This document shows, piece by piece, positions 24,441-32,802 of a stretch of DNA of 39,104 nt; the first letter of the stretch is position 1, and every line of letters begins with the position of its first letter. A model generated the notes under the pieces. The model had not been told where the DNA came from. It searched no databases and saw only the letters and a program-made list of their open reading frames with translations. The stretch comes from Candidatus Parabeggiatoa sp. nov. 2 (lineage in GTDB: Bacteria; Pseudomonadota; Gammaproteobacteria; Beggiatoales; Beggiatoaceae). The position numbers were made by a program, and so were the translations under genes. The stretch is taken from NCBI GenBank assembly GCA_002085445.1, contig NBMI01000155.1:1-39104 (forward strand), in the 5' to 3' direction.

Positions 24441-24445
24441 TATAA

Positions 24446-24949
24446 CTAGAATTGCCGCAATTGTTTAGGCCTCAGCATCCAACACAATTCTGCTTCACCG
24501 GCCTTAACTTCTGCCGGAAATTCTAACAAACACGCCGCGCCCTTTTTCAAAGGCATCCAGGTACCAGTGTGCCCACTGAGTAACCACGTCGCTAATTCTC
24601 CCAAATCTGGCTCATGCCCCACTAAAGCAATTGTTTGCGCCGTATTGGCCGGTTTTTGCAAATAGGCTAATATCTTTGATTCTGAAATACCTGGGGCGAG
24701 AGCGGACAAAGTTTCTCGAATAGCAGCGGGATAAACGGATGCCAGCAAACCGGCTGTTTGTTGGGCACGGATTAATGGACTGGTCGCAATGCAGTCTATT
24801 TGCGGCAATAGTTTATTTAATCCTTTGATATTATTAATCATTTTATTTTTGCCTTTGCCGGTTAAGGGCCGCAAATCATCAGATTGACCACTGTGAGCAA
24901 ACTCTTCACGATCTAAGGCGGGGGCATGACGTACAATCAATAGTTGCAT
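24446..24949 (-). CDS. sixA: SixA-like phosphohistidine phosphatase
   Basis: Histidine-phosphatase superfamily enzyme, 167 aa (E. coli SixA 161). It removes phosphate from His residues of phosphotransfer proteins; E. coli SixA acts on the Hpt domain of ArcB and on the nitrogen PTS protein NPr. The catalytic RHA motif has H8, the second catalytic His is H112 (VGHEPDLGELA), and SPLIRAQQTA is the phosphate pocket. The hybrid kinase at 4612 has no Hpt domain, so its target lies elsewhere. CTGAAAATCTATA, on its own strand, lies about 70 bp upstream. Confidence 0.92.
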   Translation of the reverse strand: MQLLIVRHAPALDREEFAHSGQSDDLRPLTGKGKNKMINNIKGLNKLLPQIDCIATSPLIRAQQTAGLLASVYPAAIRETLSALAPGISESKILAYLQKPANTAQTIALVGHEPDLGELATWLLSGHTGTWMPLKKGAACLLEFPAEVKAGEAELCWMLRPKQLRQF

Positions 24950-24975
24950 AATAATTCACCTATCCATTTGTCAAG

Positions 24976-25617
24976 ATAGCGTTTTTCAGATAATGGGGGT
25001 TGAAAACCTCCGAGTAATATAGATTTTCAGGTAAATAATTTCTTTGGCAGCCAACAGCTATTCAGGCTAAAGTTTTTCTGAATGGACGAAACATTAAATG
25101 CGAATTAAGAATGAAAAATTAAAAATGAAGAATGAACAAAGATTTCTAAAATGACTTTCAATCAATACGTTTTTATAAGTCATTGATTTCATAATATTCA
25201 ATTCAATCCTTAATTCGCATATTAAGTCTTCTGGAAAAGTTATCAAGTTCATTGACTATACTGCAAACGGTTAGGAATTTTTTAGCCGTACCAAGTCTAT
25301 CTGAAAATTTCTGATTATAAGTTTTTTTGTTGAAAATTATAACGATATGAATTTGAATAGACTTTTAATAGATTTTATAAATGGATCATTCACATTCAAC
25401 CCCTTCGGGGTTGAGGCCTTTTTGATATTGCCTTCCCCAGGTTGCACCTGGGGCTATTCACACCCCTACGGGGTTGGTACTTTGATAAGCTATCAACAAA
25501 ATCCGTTATAATCATAGCGTTTTTCAGATAATGGGGGTTGAAAACCTCCGAGTAATATAGATTTTCAGGTAAATAATTTCTTTGGCAGCCAACAGCTATT
25601 CAGGCTAAAGTTTTTCT
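24976..25617. repeat. Perfect 104-bp direct repeat, 538 bp apart
   Basis: 24976-25079 and 25514-25617 match base for base. They start ATAGCGTTTTTCAGATAATG, contain GGGGGTTGAAAACCTCC and TATAGATTTTCAGG, and end GGCTAAAGTTTTTCT. Confidence 0.95.
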
Positions 25618-25774
25618 AGCATTATTCGGAGGTTTGCCCAAAACTCATTTTTGTTTCGGGAATTCGTTGAGAATGAACGAAACATTAAGTATTCTGGAAA
25701 AGTTATCAAGTTCATTGACTATACTGCAAACGGTTAGGATTTTTTAGCCGTACCAAGTCAGTCTATCTGAAAAT
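25222..25774. repeat. Second direct-repeat pair, 463 bp apart, ending at the PPK2 stop
   Basis: 25222-25308 and 25685-25774 share TCTGGAAAAGTTATCAAGTT, CTATACTGCAAACGGTTAGG and TTTTTAGCCGTACCAAGT, with a 4-bp insertion in the second. The right copy continues into CTGAAAATCTATAG, whose CTA is the complement of the PPK2 stop codon. Confidence 0.9.
25400..25480 (+). repeat. GGTTGCACC / CCCC-GGGG paired hairpins
   Basis: AACCCCTTCGGGGTT, then CCCCAGGTTGCACCTGGGG with CTATTCACA, then CCCCTACGGGG. This belongs to the same family as the five-fold cluster at 30626-30860. Confidence 0.8.
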
Positions 25775-27334
25775 CTATAGCACGGTTTCTAAGCGTTCAC
25801 ACACTGTTTTAAGGATTTGCAGACGAGCAAACCGTTTGTCATCGCCTGCCACTAACGCCCACGGCGCAAAATGGGTACTTGTGCGTGTCACCATTTCGTT
25901 GACGGCAATCGTATAATCTTCCCATTTTTCACGATTGCGCCAATCTTCTTCGGTAATTTTATGTTGTTTATAAGGAATCTGCTCGCGTTCTTGAAAGCGG
26001 CGTAATTGTTCATCCTTGCTAATATGTACCCAGAATTTGATGATAATGCTGCCGTGTTTGACGAGTTGTTCTTCAAAATCGTTGATTTCTAAGTAAGCCC
26101 GTTGCCATTCTTTGTCTTTGGCAAATTCTTCCACGCGCTCGACTAATACTCGCCCATACCAAGATCGATCATAAATCGTTACTCTTCCAGCACGAGCAAT
26201 GTGTCGCCAAAATCGCCAGAGATAATGATGGGCACGTTCTTCGTCTGTTGGTGCGGCTATAGAAATTACTCGATAGAGTCGCGCATCCATGACTTGCGTC
26301 ATCCGCCGAATCGCGCCACCTTTGCCAGCGGCATCCCAGCCTTCAAAGACAATGATAGTCGAACATTTTTTTTGATAGGCAGCCCAAGCCAAGCGGTGTA
26401 ATTTACCTTGATAGGTTTCTAACTCGTCACGGTATTCTTTGTTGTCCAAACGCTGATTTAAATCGACGGTATCTAAAATGGTTTTTGAGTCTGAAATCTT
26501 CTCCTTTGAAAAAAGGTTAGGGGGGATTTCTTCTTCACGGTATTGTTTGTTGTCCAAACGCTGATTTAAATCGATGGTGTCTAAATTGGTTTTTGAGTTT
26601 GCCGATTTTCTTGTTGTACTGGATTGTGCTTCAAGATGTTTGTGTAATGTTTCCAGCACGGTACGCGCTACTGTTAAATTGCGATAACGCCAGTCGGTTG
26701 CTTCTACTAGTAACCAGGGCGCATTGCCTGAATCTGTTTGCCGGATAGCGGTTTCTGCGGCTTCAAGAAATTGTTGGTACAACTTGGCATGTTTCCAGTC
26801 TCGTTCAGAGACGGAACGCCGCGTGTGCGGATTTTTTTGGAGTTTATTGAGACGTTTGCGTTGCTCTTGTTTGGATAAATGCAGCCAAAATTTGAGAATT
26901 AACGCGCCATCTTCTACTAACATGGTTTCAAAACGGCGCATGAGTGTCAAGGCTTCATGTAAGTGCGCCTTTTTCATTTTTTGATAAGCCGTTTGTAGGA
27001 TTGGATCGACATACCAGCCGCCAAAAAAAATGCCAATACGTCCCCGCGCCGGTAATTGTCGCCAAAATCGCCAGTAATAGGGACGTTCGCTTTCTTCATC
27101 GGTGAGCGAATCGAGGGCAATGGTTTCTAAGCCGCGTGTATCTAGCCATTCGTTTAGGGCATTCACCACATCACCTCGCCCTGCGGCGTCAATCCCTGAG
27201 ACGATAATAATGACTGGCGTATTGGTTTTACTCAAAGCAAATTGGGCTTGTAATAGGCCGGCCCTTAATTCAGGTAGTTGTTTTTTATAGTCTTTTTTGT
27301 CAATTTGGCTGCATAATTCTGCTGTTTCAAACAT
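25775..27334 (-). CDS. pap: Two-domain PPK2 kinase (polyphosphate:AMP phosphotransferase type)
   Basis: Uses polyphosphate to phosphorylate nucleotides. Double-domain PPK2s of about 500 aa typically turn AMP into ADP. This one is 519 aa from MFETAEL, which matches family N-termini. An upstream ATG at 27382 adds 16 residues read from repeat-like DNA. The N-terminal domain (about 1-230) has a degenerate P-loop GIDAAGRGD (R53 replaces Lys) and lacks the DRSWYGRV motif, reading FFGGWYVDP. The C-terminal domain has an intact P-loop EGWDAAGKGG and YDRSWYGRV, so it should carry the activity. The linker contains a 21-codon duplication (26428-26490 and 26536-26598, LDTIDLNQRLDNKQYRE) around an insert IPPNLFSKEKIS. 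Polyphosphate use fits large sulfur bacteria that store it. Confidence 0.93.
   Translation of the reverse strand: MFETAELCSQIDKKDYKKQLPELRAGLLQAQFALSKTNTPVIIIVSGIDAAGRGDVVNALNEWLDTRGLETIALDSLTDEESERPYYWRFWRQLPARGRIGIFFGGWYVDPILQTAYQKMKKAHLHEALTLMRRFETMLVEDGALILKFWLHLSKQEQRKRLNKLQKNPHTRRSVSERDWKHAKLYQQFLEAAETAIRQTDSGNAPWLLVEATDWRYRNLTVARTVLETLHKHLEAQSSTTRKSANSKTNLDTIDLNQRLDNKQYREEEIPPNLFSKEKISDSKTILDTVDLNQRLDNKEYRDELETYQGKLHRLAWAAYQKKCSTIIVFEGWDAAGKGGAIRRMTQVMDARLYRVISIAAPTDEERAHHYLWRFWRHIARAGRVTIYDRSWYGRVLVERVEEFAKDKEWQRAYLEINDFEEQLVKHGSIIIKFWVHISKDEQLRRFQEREQIPYKQHKITEEDWRNREKWEDYTIAVNEMVTRTSTHFAPWALVAGDDKRFARLQILKTVCERLETVL
26428..26598 (-). repeat. 63-bp in-frame duplication inside the PPK2 linker
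   Basis: 26428-26490 and 26536-26598 differ at only a few positions (CTTT/GTTT, GACGGTA/GATGGTG, AAATGG/AATTGG). The spacer holds CTCCTTTGAAAAAAGGTTAG and GGGGGGATTT, which resembles the intergenic CCCCCTTTGAAAAATGGGGG sequence at about 21500-21530. The duplication may therefore have come with a repeat insertion. Confidence 0.9.
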
Positions 27335-27390
27335 ATTTTTAGTGATCCGTTTTTCATGAGCAGTTATACTCAACGTGGCCATAACTTGGA

Positions 27391-27507
27391 TTTCCTGGGG
27401 CGCTGCCCCAGGCTATATTAATATCGCCCCGTTGGGGCTTTCCTGTAGTTACTTAAGTTATTTTTGTTTCTCAAAAAGCCTGAGAATTTGTTCCCTTCTT
27501 GAGTATA
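27391..27507 (-). repeat. Double-hairpin element upstream of PPK2
   Basis: CCTGGGGC/GCCCCAGG and GCCCCGTTGGGGC joined by CTATATTAATAT, with the tail TTTGTTCCCTTCTTGAGTATA: a near-copy of 1529-1644. In both cases the element lies 36-57 bp upstream of a minus-strand start codon in the same orientation. Confidence 0.85.
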
Positions 27508-27549
27508 TCAAAATACACAGAGATCAATACAGAGATCACAGAGGTACAT

Positions 27550-27606
27550 GAGAACTGATCACTGAAATCTGATTACTAATAACTGAGAGCTGATAACTGA
27601 TCAGTG
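27550..27606 (+). repeat. Inverted TAACTGA repeats overlapping the xthA stop
   Basis: Plus strand: two exact TAACTGA copies (ATAACTGAGAGC, GATAACTGATCAG) and degenerate relatives. On the xthA strand this reads TCAGTTA, the 3'-side orientation, and the xthA stop codon TGA lies inside CACTGATCAG. Confidence 0.85.
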
Positions 27607-28368
27607 AAAAATCGCTACCACGGGCGCATGATCTGAGGGCCTTTCTAAACGGCGCGGTGTCGTGTCTATTGTACAGGTTGTGCAATTGGCGGAAAGTGCT
27701 GTGCTGGCTAGTATTAAGTCTATGCGTACGCCATGATTGCGCCGAAATGCGCCGCCGCGATAATCCCACCAACTGAAATTCGCCGGGGGTTGTTCAAATA
27801 GGCGAAAGGTATCATGTAGGCCTAAATTTAGCAAATCTTGTAATGCGGCCCGTTCTGGTGGGCTTACTAATATGTTTCCTTCCCAAGCGGCCGGATCGTG
27901 TACGTCTTTGTCTTCGGGCGCTATGTTAAAATCGCCTAGTACTATGAAATGGGAGTGGTGTTTAAGGCTTTGGCGCACTTCATCTTGTAAGTGTTTGAGC
28001 CAGTTGAGTTTATATTGATATTTGTCAGTGTCGACGGCCGCGCCGTTGGGTACGTATACGTTTAGCACGCGCAGTGTTTCATAAGTCGCGCCCAATACGC
28101 GCCGTTGTGGGTCGTCTAATTGTGATAATTCGGTAACTATTTGACGGCCTGTTGTACGACTGAGTAGTGCAACACCGTTATAAGTCTTTTGGCCAGAATA
28201 GAGTGCGTGGTAGCCGGCCGCTCGTATTTCTTGTAGCGGAAATTGGGTGTCGGTCATTTTGGTTTCTTGTAGGGCGACTATGTCGGGAGTCGTGTTTTTT
28301 AGCCAGTCTAGGACTTGCGGTAAGCGGACGCGTAGTGAGTTGACGTTCCAAGTGGCGATTTTTAGCAT
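27601..28368 (-). CDS. xthA: Exodeoxyribonuclease III
   Basis: 3'-5' exonuclease and AP endonuclease of base-excision repair, 255 aa (E. coli 268). EEP-fold motifs are intact: IATWNVNSLRVRL with the Asn pair, LQETK with metal ligand E35, NVYVPNGA, LGDFNIAP, RIDLILAS and SDHAPVVA with the catalytic Asp-His. The ATG at 28368 starts directly at the conserved MLKIATWNV. The stop codon is supplied by TCAGTGATCAG-type repeat sequence. GAATCCCTGTAG repeats lie upstream. It precedes the PPK2 gene on the same strand but 266 bp of repeats separate them. Confidence 0.97.
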   Translation of the reverse strand: MLKIATWNVNSLRVRLPQVLDWLKNTTPDIVALQETKMTDTQFPLQEIRAAGYHALYSGQKTYNGVALLSRTTGRQIVTELSQLDDPQRRVLGATYETLRVLNVYVPNGAAVDTDKYQYKLNWLKHLQDEVRQSLKHHSHFIVLGDFNIAPEDKDVHDPAAWEGNILVSPPERAALQDLLNLGLHDTFRLFEQPPANFSWWDYRGGAFRRNHGVRIDLILASTALSANCTTCTIDTTPRRLERPSDHAPVVAIFH

Positions 28369-28895
28369 TTGTGTTTTTGACTCTATTGATAAGCTCTATA
28401 TTTAATAGTAATAACTACAGGGATTGTATAATCGATACGGATTTTAGGCCGTTAGGTGTTTTGCTTTGGCTTTCAGGTTTTAAAGCAACTACAGGGATTC
28501 GTTATAATAAAGGTTTTTAGGCCGCTAGGTGTTTTGCTTTGGCTTTCAGGTTTTAAAGCAACTACAGGGATTCGTTATAATAAAGGATTTTAGGCCGTTA
28601 GGTGTTTTGCTTTGGTTTTTATATTTTAAAGCAACTACAGGGATTCGTTATAATAAAGGATTTTAGGCCGTTAGGTGTTTTGCTTTGCTTTGGCTTTCTT
28701 TCCTTCGATTTTGTACAAAAAAATTCCGTTTATTCCTAAAAGAAGTTGTACTTTCGTTTATCCTAAGTGTCGTTGTACTTCGCTATTGGATTAAATTCGT
28801 TTGGGAGCATTGTGAATCACTTGTACTCCTTATCGTATAAGGCAAGCCTTGTATTCCTCATGTTCGGCAGGTGTGCAAGGCTCGCTTTGTATGAA
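28369..28895. other. Gene-free 527 bp between xthA and the alpha/beta hydrolase
   Basis: 28408-28690 is the 73-bp tandem array. 28700-28895 is AT-rich with AATTCCGTTTATTCC and AAGTTGTACTTTCG fragments. No ORF. Confidence 0.8.
28408..28690 (-). repeat. 73-bp tandem repeat upstream of xthA
   Basis: Four AGGCCGTTAGGTGTTTTGCT anchors sit at 28446, 28519, 28592 and 28665, an exact 73-bp period. Each unit ends with AAAGCAACTACAGGGATTCG plus TTATAATAAAGG, the same core as the 27-bp array at 1-140 in the opposite strand direction. A partial CTACAGGGATTGTATAATCG precedes the first unit. On the xthA strand the core reads TAACGAATCCCTGTAG, the 5'-side orientation. Confidence 0.92.
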
Positions 28896-30542
28896 TCACT
28901 TCGCGCTAAATACAAACTCGGGGCCGCTCAGCCCTGATAAGCAGTTATGGTGCGGTTTCTTATTCGGATTGTGCAAAAACTGTCGTACCAGCTTTGGCGC
29001 ACATTCATTGCTATCCACCGCGCCATGTCCGATACCGGGAAAGCTAAAAACATGCCCACGACTAAAACCCGCCGCGGCCTTTTTTGCCCAAACAGGTGGT
29101 GTCACTGGATCATATTTACCCGACAAAAACAGTGTTGGAATCTCTGAAGTCACGGGCTTGCGGAAGGCTTTGCCGGCATCTCCCACTTGCCAGATGTTGC
29201 ACAGATTATAATCCCAGTAAGGTTTTACAAATTTGCTGACGCGAGGAAATCGTGCCACTTGCGCCATATAGTCTTCCCGCGCCGTATCGGGAGAATTATC
29301 ATGGCATTCTACAGAAAGATACACTGCATGGCTGAAATCTTTATCAAGTAACCGATCCACATAATCTTCAACCATGGGAATCAGCGGTTCATAATTACCT
29401 CGTTGCGCTGATTCAATCGCAAACGGTAAACGACCGATAAAATCCCATCTATAAAGCGATTGAAATATAACATCTACAAAGCGGTAATCGTTAATAACCA
29501 CTTTAATCTTCTTTTTGGACTTTGGTGCCGACACCTTCAATTCAATCGGTGCTTTCTGGAGTTTTTCCAACATTTTCTGAAAGGACGATTCAAGATGAGG
29601 AAATTTAGAATGGCATCCCTTATCAGCTTTGCAACCTTCAAACAAAGTTGCCAATGCATTATCATAAACAAAGGGCGTTTCCAATAATTCATTGATCTCT
29701 GGTGGATAAACAGAATCAAGAATGACACTTCTGACGCGCTCTGGATAATCTCGGATAACAGAGAGGGCTAGACGTGTTCCATAAGACGCGCCATAAAGAT
29801 TCCAATGGGTGCCGCCAAGTGCTTCCATCAGATCAGCAACATCGCGACTGTTATTTGTGGTTGTGTACTTCGACAGTTCGATGCCCTCTTTGCGTAAACG
29901 TTTATAACACCGCTCAACAGCGGCGTTCCACACAGAAAATTCTTTTTCTAATGTCAACAACTGACCCAAAATGACTCGGGTGAGCGATGATATTTCGGGA
30001 CAATTAAATTGTGGTTGAGCCAACCCGGTTCCCCGTTGATCAAACAACACTAAATCGTGAGGCCAATCATTAAGCCCAAGCCACATCAACCAAAATTCGA
30101 TATCTTCTTGATCAAGGCCGGTAGGATAGCCGGGGCCGCCGGCCAAATAAAGAATGGGCCCTTCTTTGCTTATCGTGCTTTTTTTGCGCTTCCAAAAGGG
30201 TTGTTTGATGACAACAATAGGCAGTCGAATCGAGGGAGAAGGAAACAAATAAGCGCAACTCACGCGCTTGGTTATTTGGGAGAATGGCACTTTAAACCAA
30301 CATTGAGTCCACTCAAGACGGGTGCCATTATTTAAGACAACATTGTCAGGGTTTTTACGCCACTTTTCAAAACTTAGGTAGTCTTGTAGCCGTTGTGATG
30401 TTGCTTTCGTCCAAGCCGTTATTAGGTTTGGACTTGATTGCACAGCGTTGGAGTCCAAAATCACGAGTTGGAAAGGAGTACTGAAACTCCATAATGCTAA
30501 GACGACAATGGCAAATGTCGTCCACATTTTTAATGACTTCAT
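28896..30542 (-). CDS. Exported alpha/beta hydrolase, TAP-like (prolyl/tripeptidyl aminopeptidase type)
   Basis: Probable secreted serine peptidase of 548 aa. The start at 30542 (GAGG 7 nt upstream) opens an N-terminal hydrophobic signal or anchor (MKSLKMWTTFAIVVLALWSF). The oxyanion GGPG motif is at 135-138, the nucleophile elbow GASYGTRLA has S253, the acid is in SGKYDPVTPP and the His in GIGHGAV close to the C-terminus. The GGPG...FDQRGTGLA pattern and the C-terminal layout match the TAP/SlpD group that trims N-terminal peptides. An esterase of the same fold is an alternative. Several internal Cys pairs (CNLC-like spacing) suggest disulfides outside the cytoplasm. It stands alone between repeat blocks. 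Confidence 0.88.
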   Translation of the reverse strand: MKSLKMWTTFAIVVLALWSFSTPFQLVILDSNAVQSSPNLITAWTKATSQRLQDYLSFEKWRKNPDNVVLNNGTRLEWTQCWFKVPFSQITKRVSCAYLFPSPSIRLPIVVIKQPFWKRKKSTISKEGPILYLAGGPGYPTGLDQEDIEFWLMWLGLNDWPHDLVLFDQRGTGLAQPQFNCPEISSLTRVILGQLLTLEKEFSVWNAAVERCYKRLRKEGIELSKYTTTNNSRDVADLMEALGGTHWNLYGASYGTRLALSVIRDYPERVRSVILDSVYPPEINELLETPFVYDNALATLFEGCKADKGCHSKFPHLESSFQKMLEKLQKAPIELKVSAPKSKKKIKVVINDYRFVDVIFQSLYRWDFIGRLPFAIESAQRGNYEPLIPMVEDYVDRLLDKDFSHAVYLSVECHDNSPDTAREDYMAQVARFPRVSKFVKPYWDYNLCNIWQVGDAGKAFRKPVTSEIPTLFLSGKYDPVTPPVWAKKAAAGFSRGHVFSFPGIGHGAVDSNECAPKLVRQFLHNPNKKPHHNCLSGLSGPEFVFSAK

Positions 30543-30625
30543 TAGAATTCCTCGTTTAGATTGCACGCGGTTATAAATGAAACTTTTTCAGCTTCACCCA
30601 CATTCCCTATCCTCGTTACTAATTA

Positions 30626-30870
30626 ATAACCTTTTCCACAGGTTTTACCTGTGGCTATTCACTTTTTTTCCACAGGTTGCACCTGTGGCTATTCATATTC
30701 AACCCCTTCAGGGTTGGCACGTCTTATATACCTTTCCACAGGTTTTCCTTAAGACTATTCACTTTGCCACAGGTTGCACCTGTGGCTATTCATATTCAAC
30801 CCCTTCGGGGTTGGGGCCTCTCAATCATCTTTACCACAGGTTGCACCTGTGGCTATTCATATTCAACCCC
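30626..30870 (+). repeat. Cluster of CCACAGGTTGCACCTGTGG hairpins with CCCC-GGGG partners
   Basis: At least four copies of CCACAGGTTGCACCTGTGG (or a decayed form) with GCTATTCATATTCA and ACCCCTTCGGGGTTGG, spaced about 45-65 bp. They fill the gap upstream of the hydrolase, and short ORFs across them are repeat translations. Confidence 0.92.
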
Positions 30871-30883
30871 GGCTATTCATATT

Positions 30884-30918
30884 CAGGCTAAAGTTTCGCG
30901 GAGCGAAACTTTAGCCTG
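30884..30918. repeat. Perfect 16-bp stem hairpin
   Basis: CAGGCTAAAGTTTCGC (30884-30899), loop GGA, GCGAAACTTTAGCCTG (30903-30918). The half-site CAGGCTAAAGTTT also ends the 104-bp repeats at 24976 and 25514. A CCAGGGGCAACGCCCCTGG hairpin follows at about 30993-31011, close to the stop of the ClpP-like gene, so either could terminate that transcript. Confidence 0.8.
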
Positions 30919-31021
30919 AAAACCCCTATCGGGGTTGGCACGTCTTATATACCTTTCCACTATTAGCCCTTTCGGTATGTATTATTAAAGCCAGGGGCAA
31001 CGCCCCTGGAGCTGAGAGTAT

Positions 31022-32518
31022 TTAGTGGCGATAATAATTATCGGGGTTATGCAAATGGTAAACATCCATCGGCCTTAGGCGGGGCAGTTTGACATAGCGT
31101 TTTTTGCCAGGTTCGTCGATTTTTTCCTGACGTTGCCGAAACCCATCATCTTCCTCTTCTTGTTCTACCGGGCGCTTGGTATAAGAGGTGTCTCGGATGT
31201 CTTCAATGATATGGCTCACCCATTTGTACTTGACAGCGGCATTGGCAAATTCAAACCAGTCCCCAATGGAGTTGTGTTCATACATTTTCTTGGTAAAATC
31301 ATCCAAGGTAATGCCCATTTTATCGGCAACGGGTTGTATGAGACGCTCAGACCATTCGTCAATAATTTTCAACTGTTCGCGGTGCTCAGTCCGATTTCCC
31401 ATAGAAATCCCTGAAACCTGATGGTGGAGAATGACGGCATCGGGCAGGGCGTAGGAACGCTCGGCCAAGGTAGTAATGACGGCCGCCATGCTGGCTGCAA
31501 AGGATTTCACCACGACATACACCGGGGCACGGCTTTTTTTCATCGCCTTGAGAATTCTGCTGCCTTCCATGACTGAGCCGCCGGGGCAGTAGTCGATAAC
31601 GATAAAAATGGGATACTCAGTTGTCTTGTTGTTGTAATATTGAATCCGTCCAACAACGTATTTGGCAGTACCGTCAAAAATTGGCCCATCTAGGACAATA
31701 TTTCTGTCGCTAATCACCAATTGCCCATCAACAAAGGGTTCTTTCAAATACTCCTTCGGCTTGTTGACTTGGTTCTCCCACTCTTCTGTTTTGGCTCGGG
31801 TGGCAATTTTCCTATTCAAAGAAACTATCTCAGTGTTCAGCTTGAACCGTTGAAATTCTAATTGGGTCGTCTCGAACTGAATTTCCAATTCCTTTTGTCT
31901 ATTCCGTTCTGCTTGAAGGGCGTTTTGCATGGCGATATTCTGTCGTTCCGTTTGTAGCGCGGCCAGCAATTTTTGTTGCTGTTGGGAACGGAGGGCGTTT
32001 TCGAGTTCTAGGCGTGATTTAAGCGCGTTTAACTGCGCCAAGAGTTTCGTTTGCTTGACGAAATGCAATTCATTTTCCAACGAAAGTCTTTCCTTCTCTT
32101 GTTGGAGTTTTAACAATTTATGCTCATGTTCGAGCCTCAGTTTGGCATGTTCCAATTGAAGCTTTTTCACCGCTTGAGTGAGTTCCTTGGTTTCATCATC
32201 CTCATCCGCTTGAGGTTGGGATTGGGCCGGTTTGTCGGCCGATTCAGGCTCCGCACTCGGTTTGGGAGTAGTTGTTGTGGGCGTGGTTGGCTCTTGGGCT
32301 GCCAGAGGAACGGGTTTCTTGTCCGTCGTGGGCGTGGTTGGCTCCTCTTGGGCGGCGATTGGAACGGGTTTCTTGTCCGTCGTGAGCGTGGTTGGCTCCT
32401 CTTGGGCGGCGATCGGAACGGGTTTCTTGGCTGCGTCTTCAGCAGCCGAGACGAGCGGAAATAGGCTAAACAAGCCCAGACAAAGATATAAGATGGCATT
32501 CACACGATTTTCAAACAT
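31022..32518 (-). CDS. Exported ClpP-like serine protease with tandem repeats and a coiled coil
   Basis: 498 aa. The start at 32518 (AAGGA 8 nt upstream) opens a signal peptide (MFENRVNAILYLCLGLFSLFPLVSA). Three tandem units of KKPVPIAAQEEPTT follow (about 32-85), then a Pro/Thr linker, a long charged coiled coil (about 108-240, rich in LxLEHE/LQQEKERL heptads) and a ClpP/crotonase-type domain (about 260-450). In that domain S343 (KSFAASMAAV), H365/H366 (ILHHQVSG) and the Asp of SIGDWFEF line up with the Ser-His-Asp triad of ClpP. CPGGSVMEGSRILKAM is the ClpP-like oxyanion GGS segment. No ATPase partner gene is nearby. A periplasmic self-assembling protease is inferred; the substrate is unknown. 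Confidence 0.85.
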   Translation of the reverse strand: MFENRVNAILYLCLGLFSLFPLVSAAEDAAKKPVPIAAQEEPTTLTTDKKPVPIAAQEEPTTPTTDKKPVPLAAQEPTTPTTTTPKPSAEPESADKPAQSQPQADEDDETKELTQAVKKLQLEHAKLRLEHEHKLLKLQQEKERLSLENELHFVKQTKLLAQLNALKSRLELENALRSQQQQKLLAALQTERQNIAMQNALQAERNRQKELEIQFETTQLEFQRFKLNTEIVSLNRKIATRAKTEEWENQVNKPKEYLKEPFVDGQLVISDRNIVLDGPIFDGTAKYVVGRIQYYNNKTTEYPIFIVIDYCPGGSVMEGSRILKAMKKSRAPVYVVVKSFAASMAAVITTLAERSYALPDAVILHHQVSGISMGNRTEHREQLKIIDEWSERLIQPVADKMGITLDDFTKKMYEHNSIGDWFEFANAAVKYKWVSHIIEDIRDTSYTKRPVEQEEEDDGFRQRQEKIDEPGKKRYVKLPRLRPMDVYHLHNPDNYYRH

Positions 32519-32763
32519 ATATATTTTCCTTATGGACAAAAAACCAAAAAGTAAACGTTTATAGGGTTGATAAATAATTTTGCTCCGTCAGCCTAGCCCT
32601 CACTGCCATTAATTAATGGCATTTCATCAGTACAAAGCTAAAGCTTTGTATGGAAAAGCCTTTTTTTGAGGTACCAAATTAAACAGCAACAACTCTATTT
32701 AAGTGCAATCCTGTAAGGCGGCGCATACTACCATGTTATCCAAATTTAGAAAAGGCTATGAAT

Positions 32764-32802
32764 GGGTAATTGGCAATTGGTAATTGGTAATTGGTAATTG
32801 GT
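32764..32802 (-). repeat. ATTGGTA heptamers upstream of the ClpP-like gene
   Basis: Five to six 7-bp units (GGTAATT, one GGCAATT). On the strand of the ClpP-like gene they read CCAATTA, as before ftsH, folP and the ODP gene, but 246 bp from the start codon. Confidence 0.9.

Larger units (their letters stand above)
24950..25774. other. Gene-free 825 bp between sixA and the PPK2 gene
   Basis: Dominated by a duplicated block: 24976-25079 is identical to 25514-25617, and 25222-25308 is nearly identical to 25685-25774. Between the copies is a CCAGGTTGCACCTGGGGCTATTCA / CCCCTTCGGGG hairpin pair (25395-25480), of the type also found at 30626-30860. No ORF. Confidence 0.85.

Noticed and set aside
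30577..30919. Plus-strand ORFs with repeated CTCGYSYST-type peptides
   Set aside because: Translations of the CCACAGGTTGCACCTGTGG hairpin cluster in two frames.
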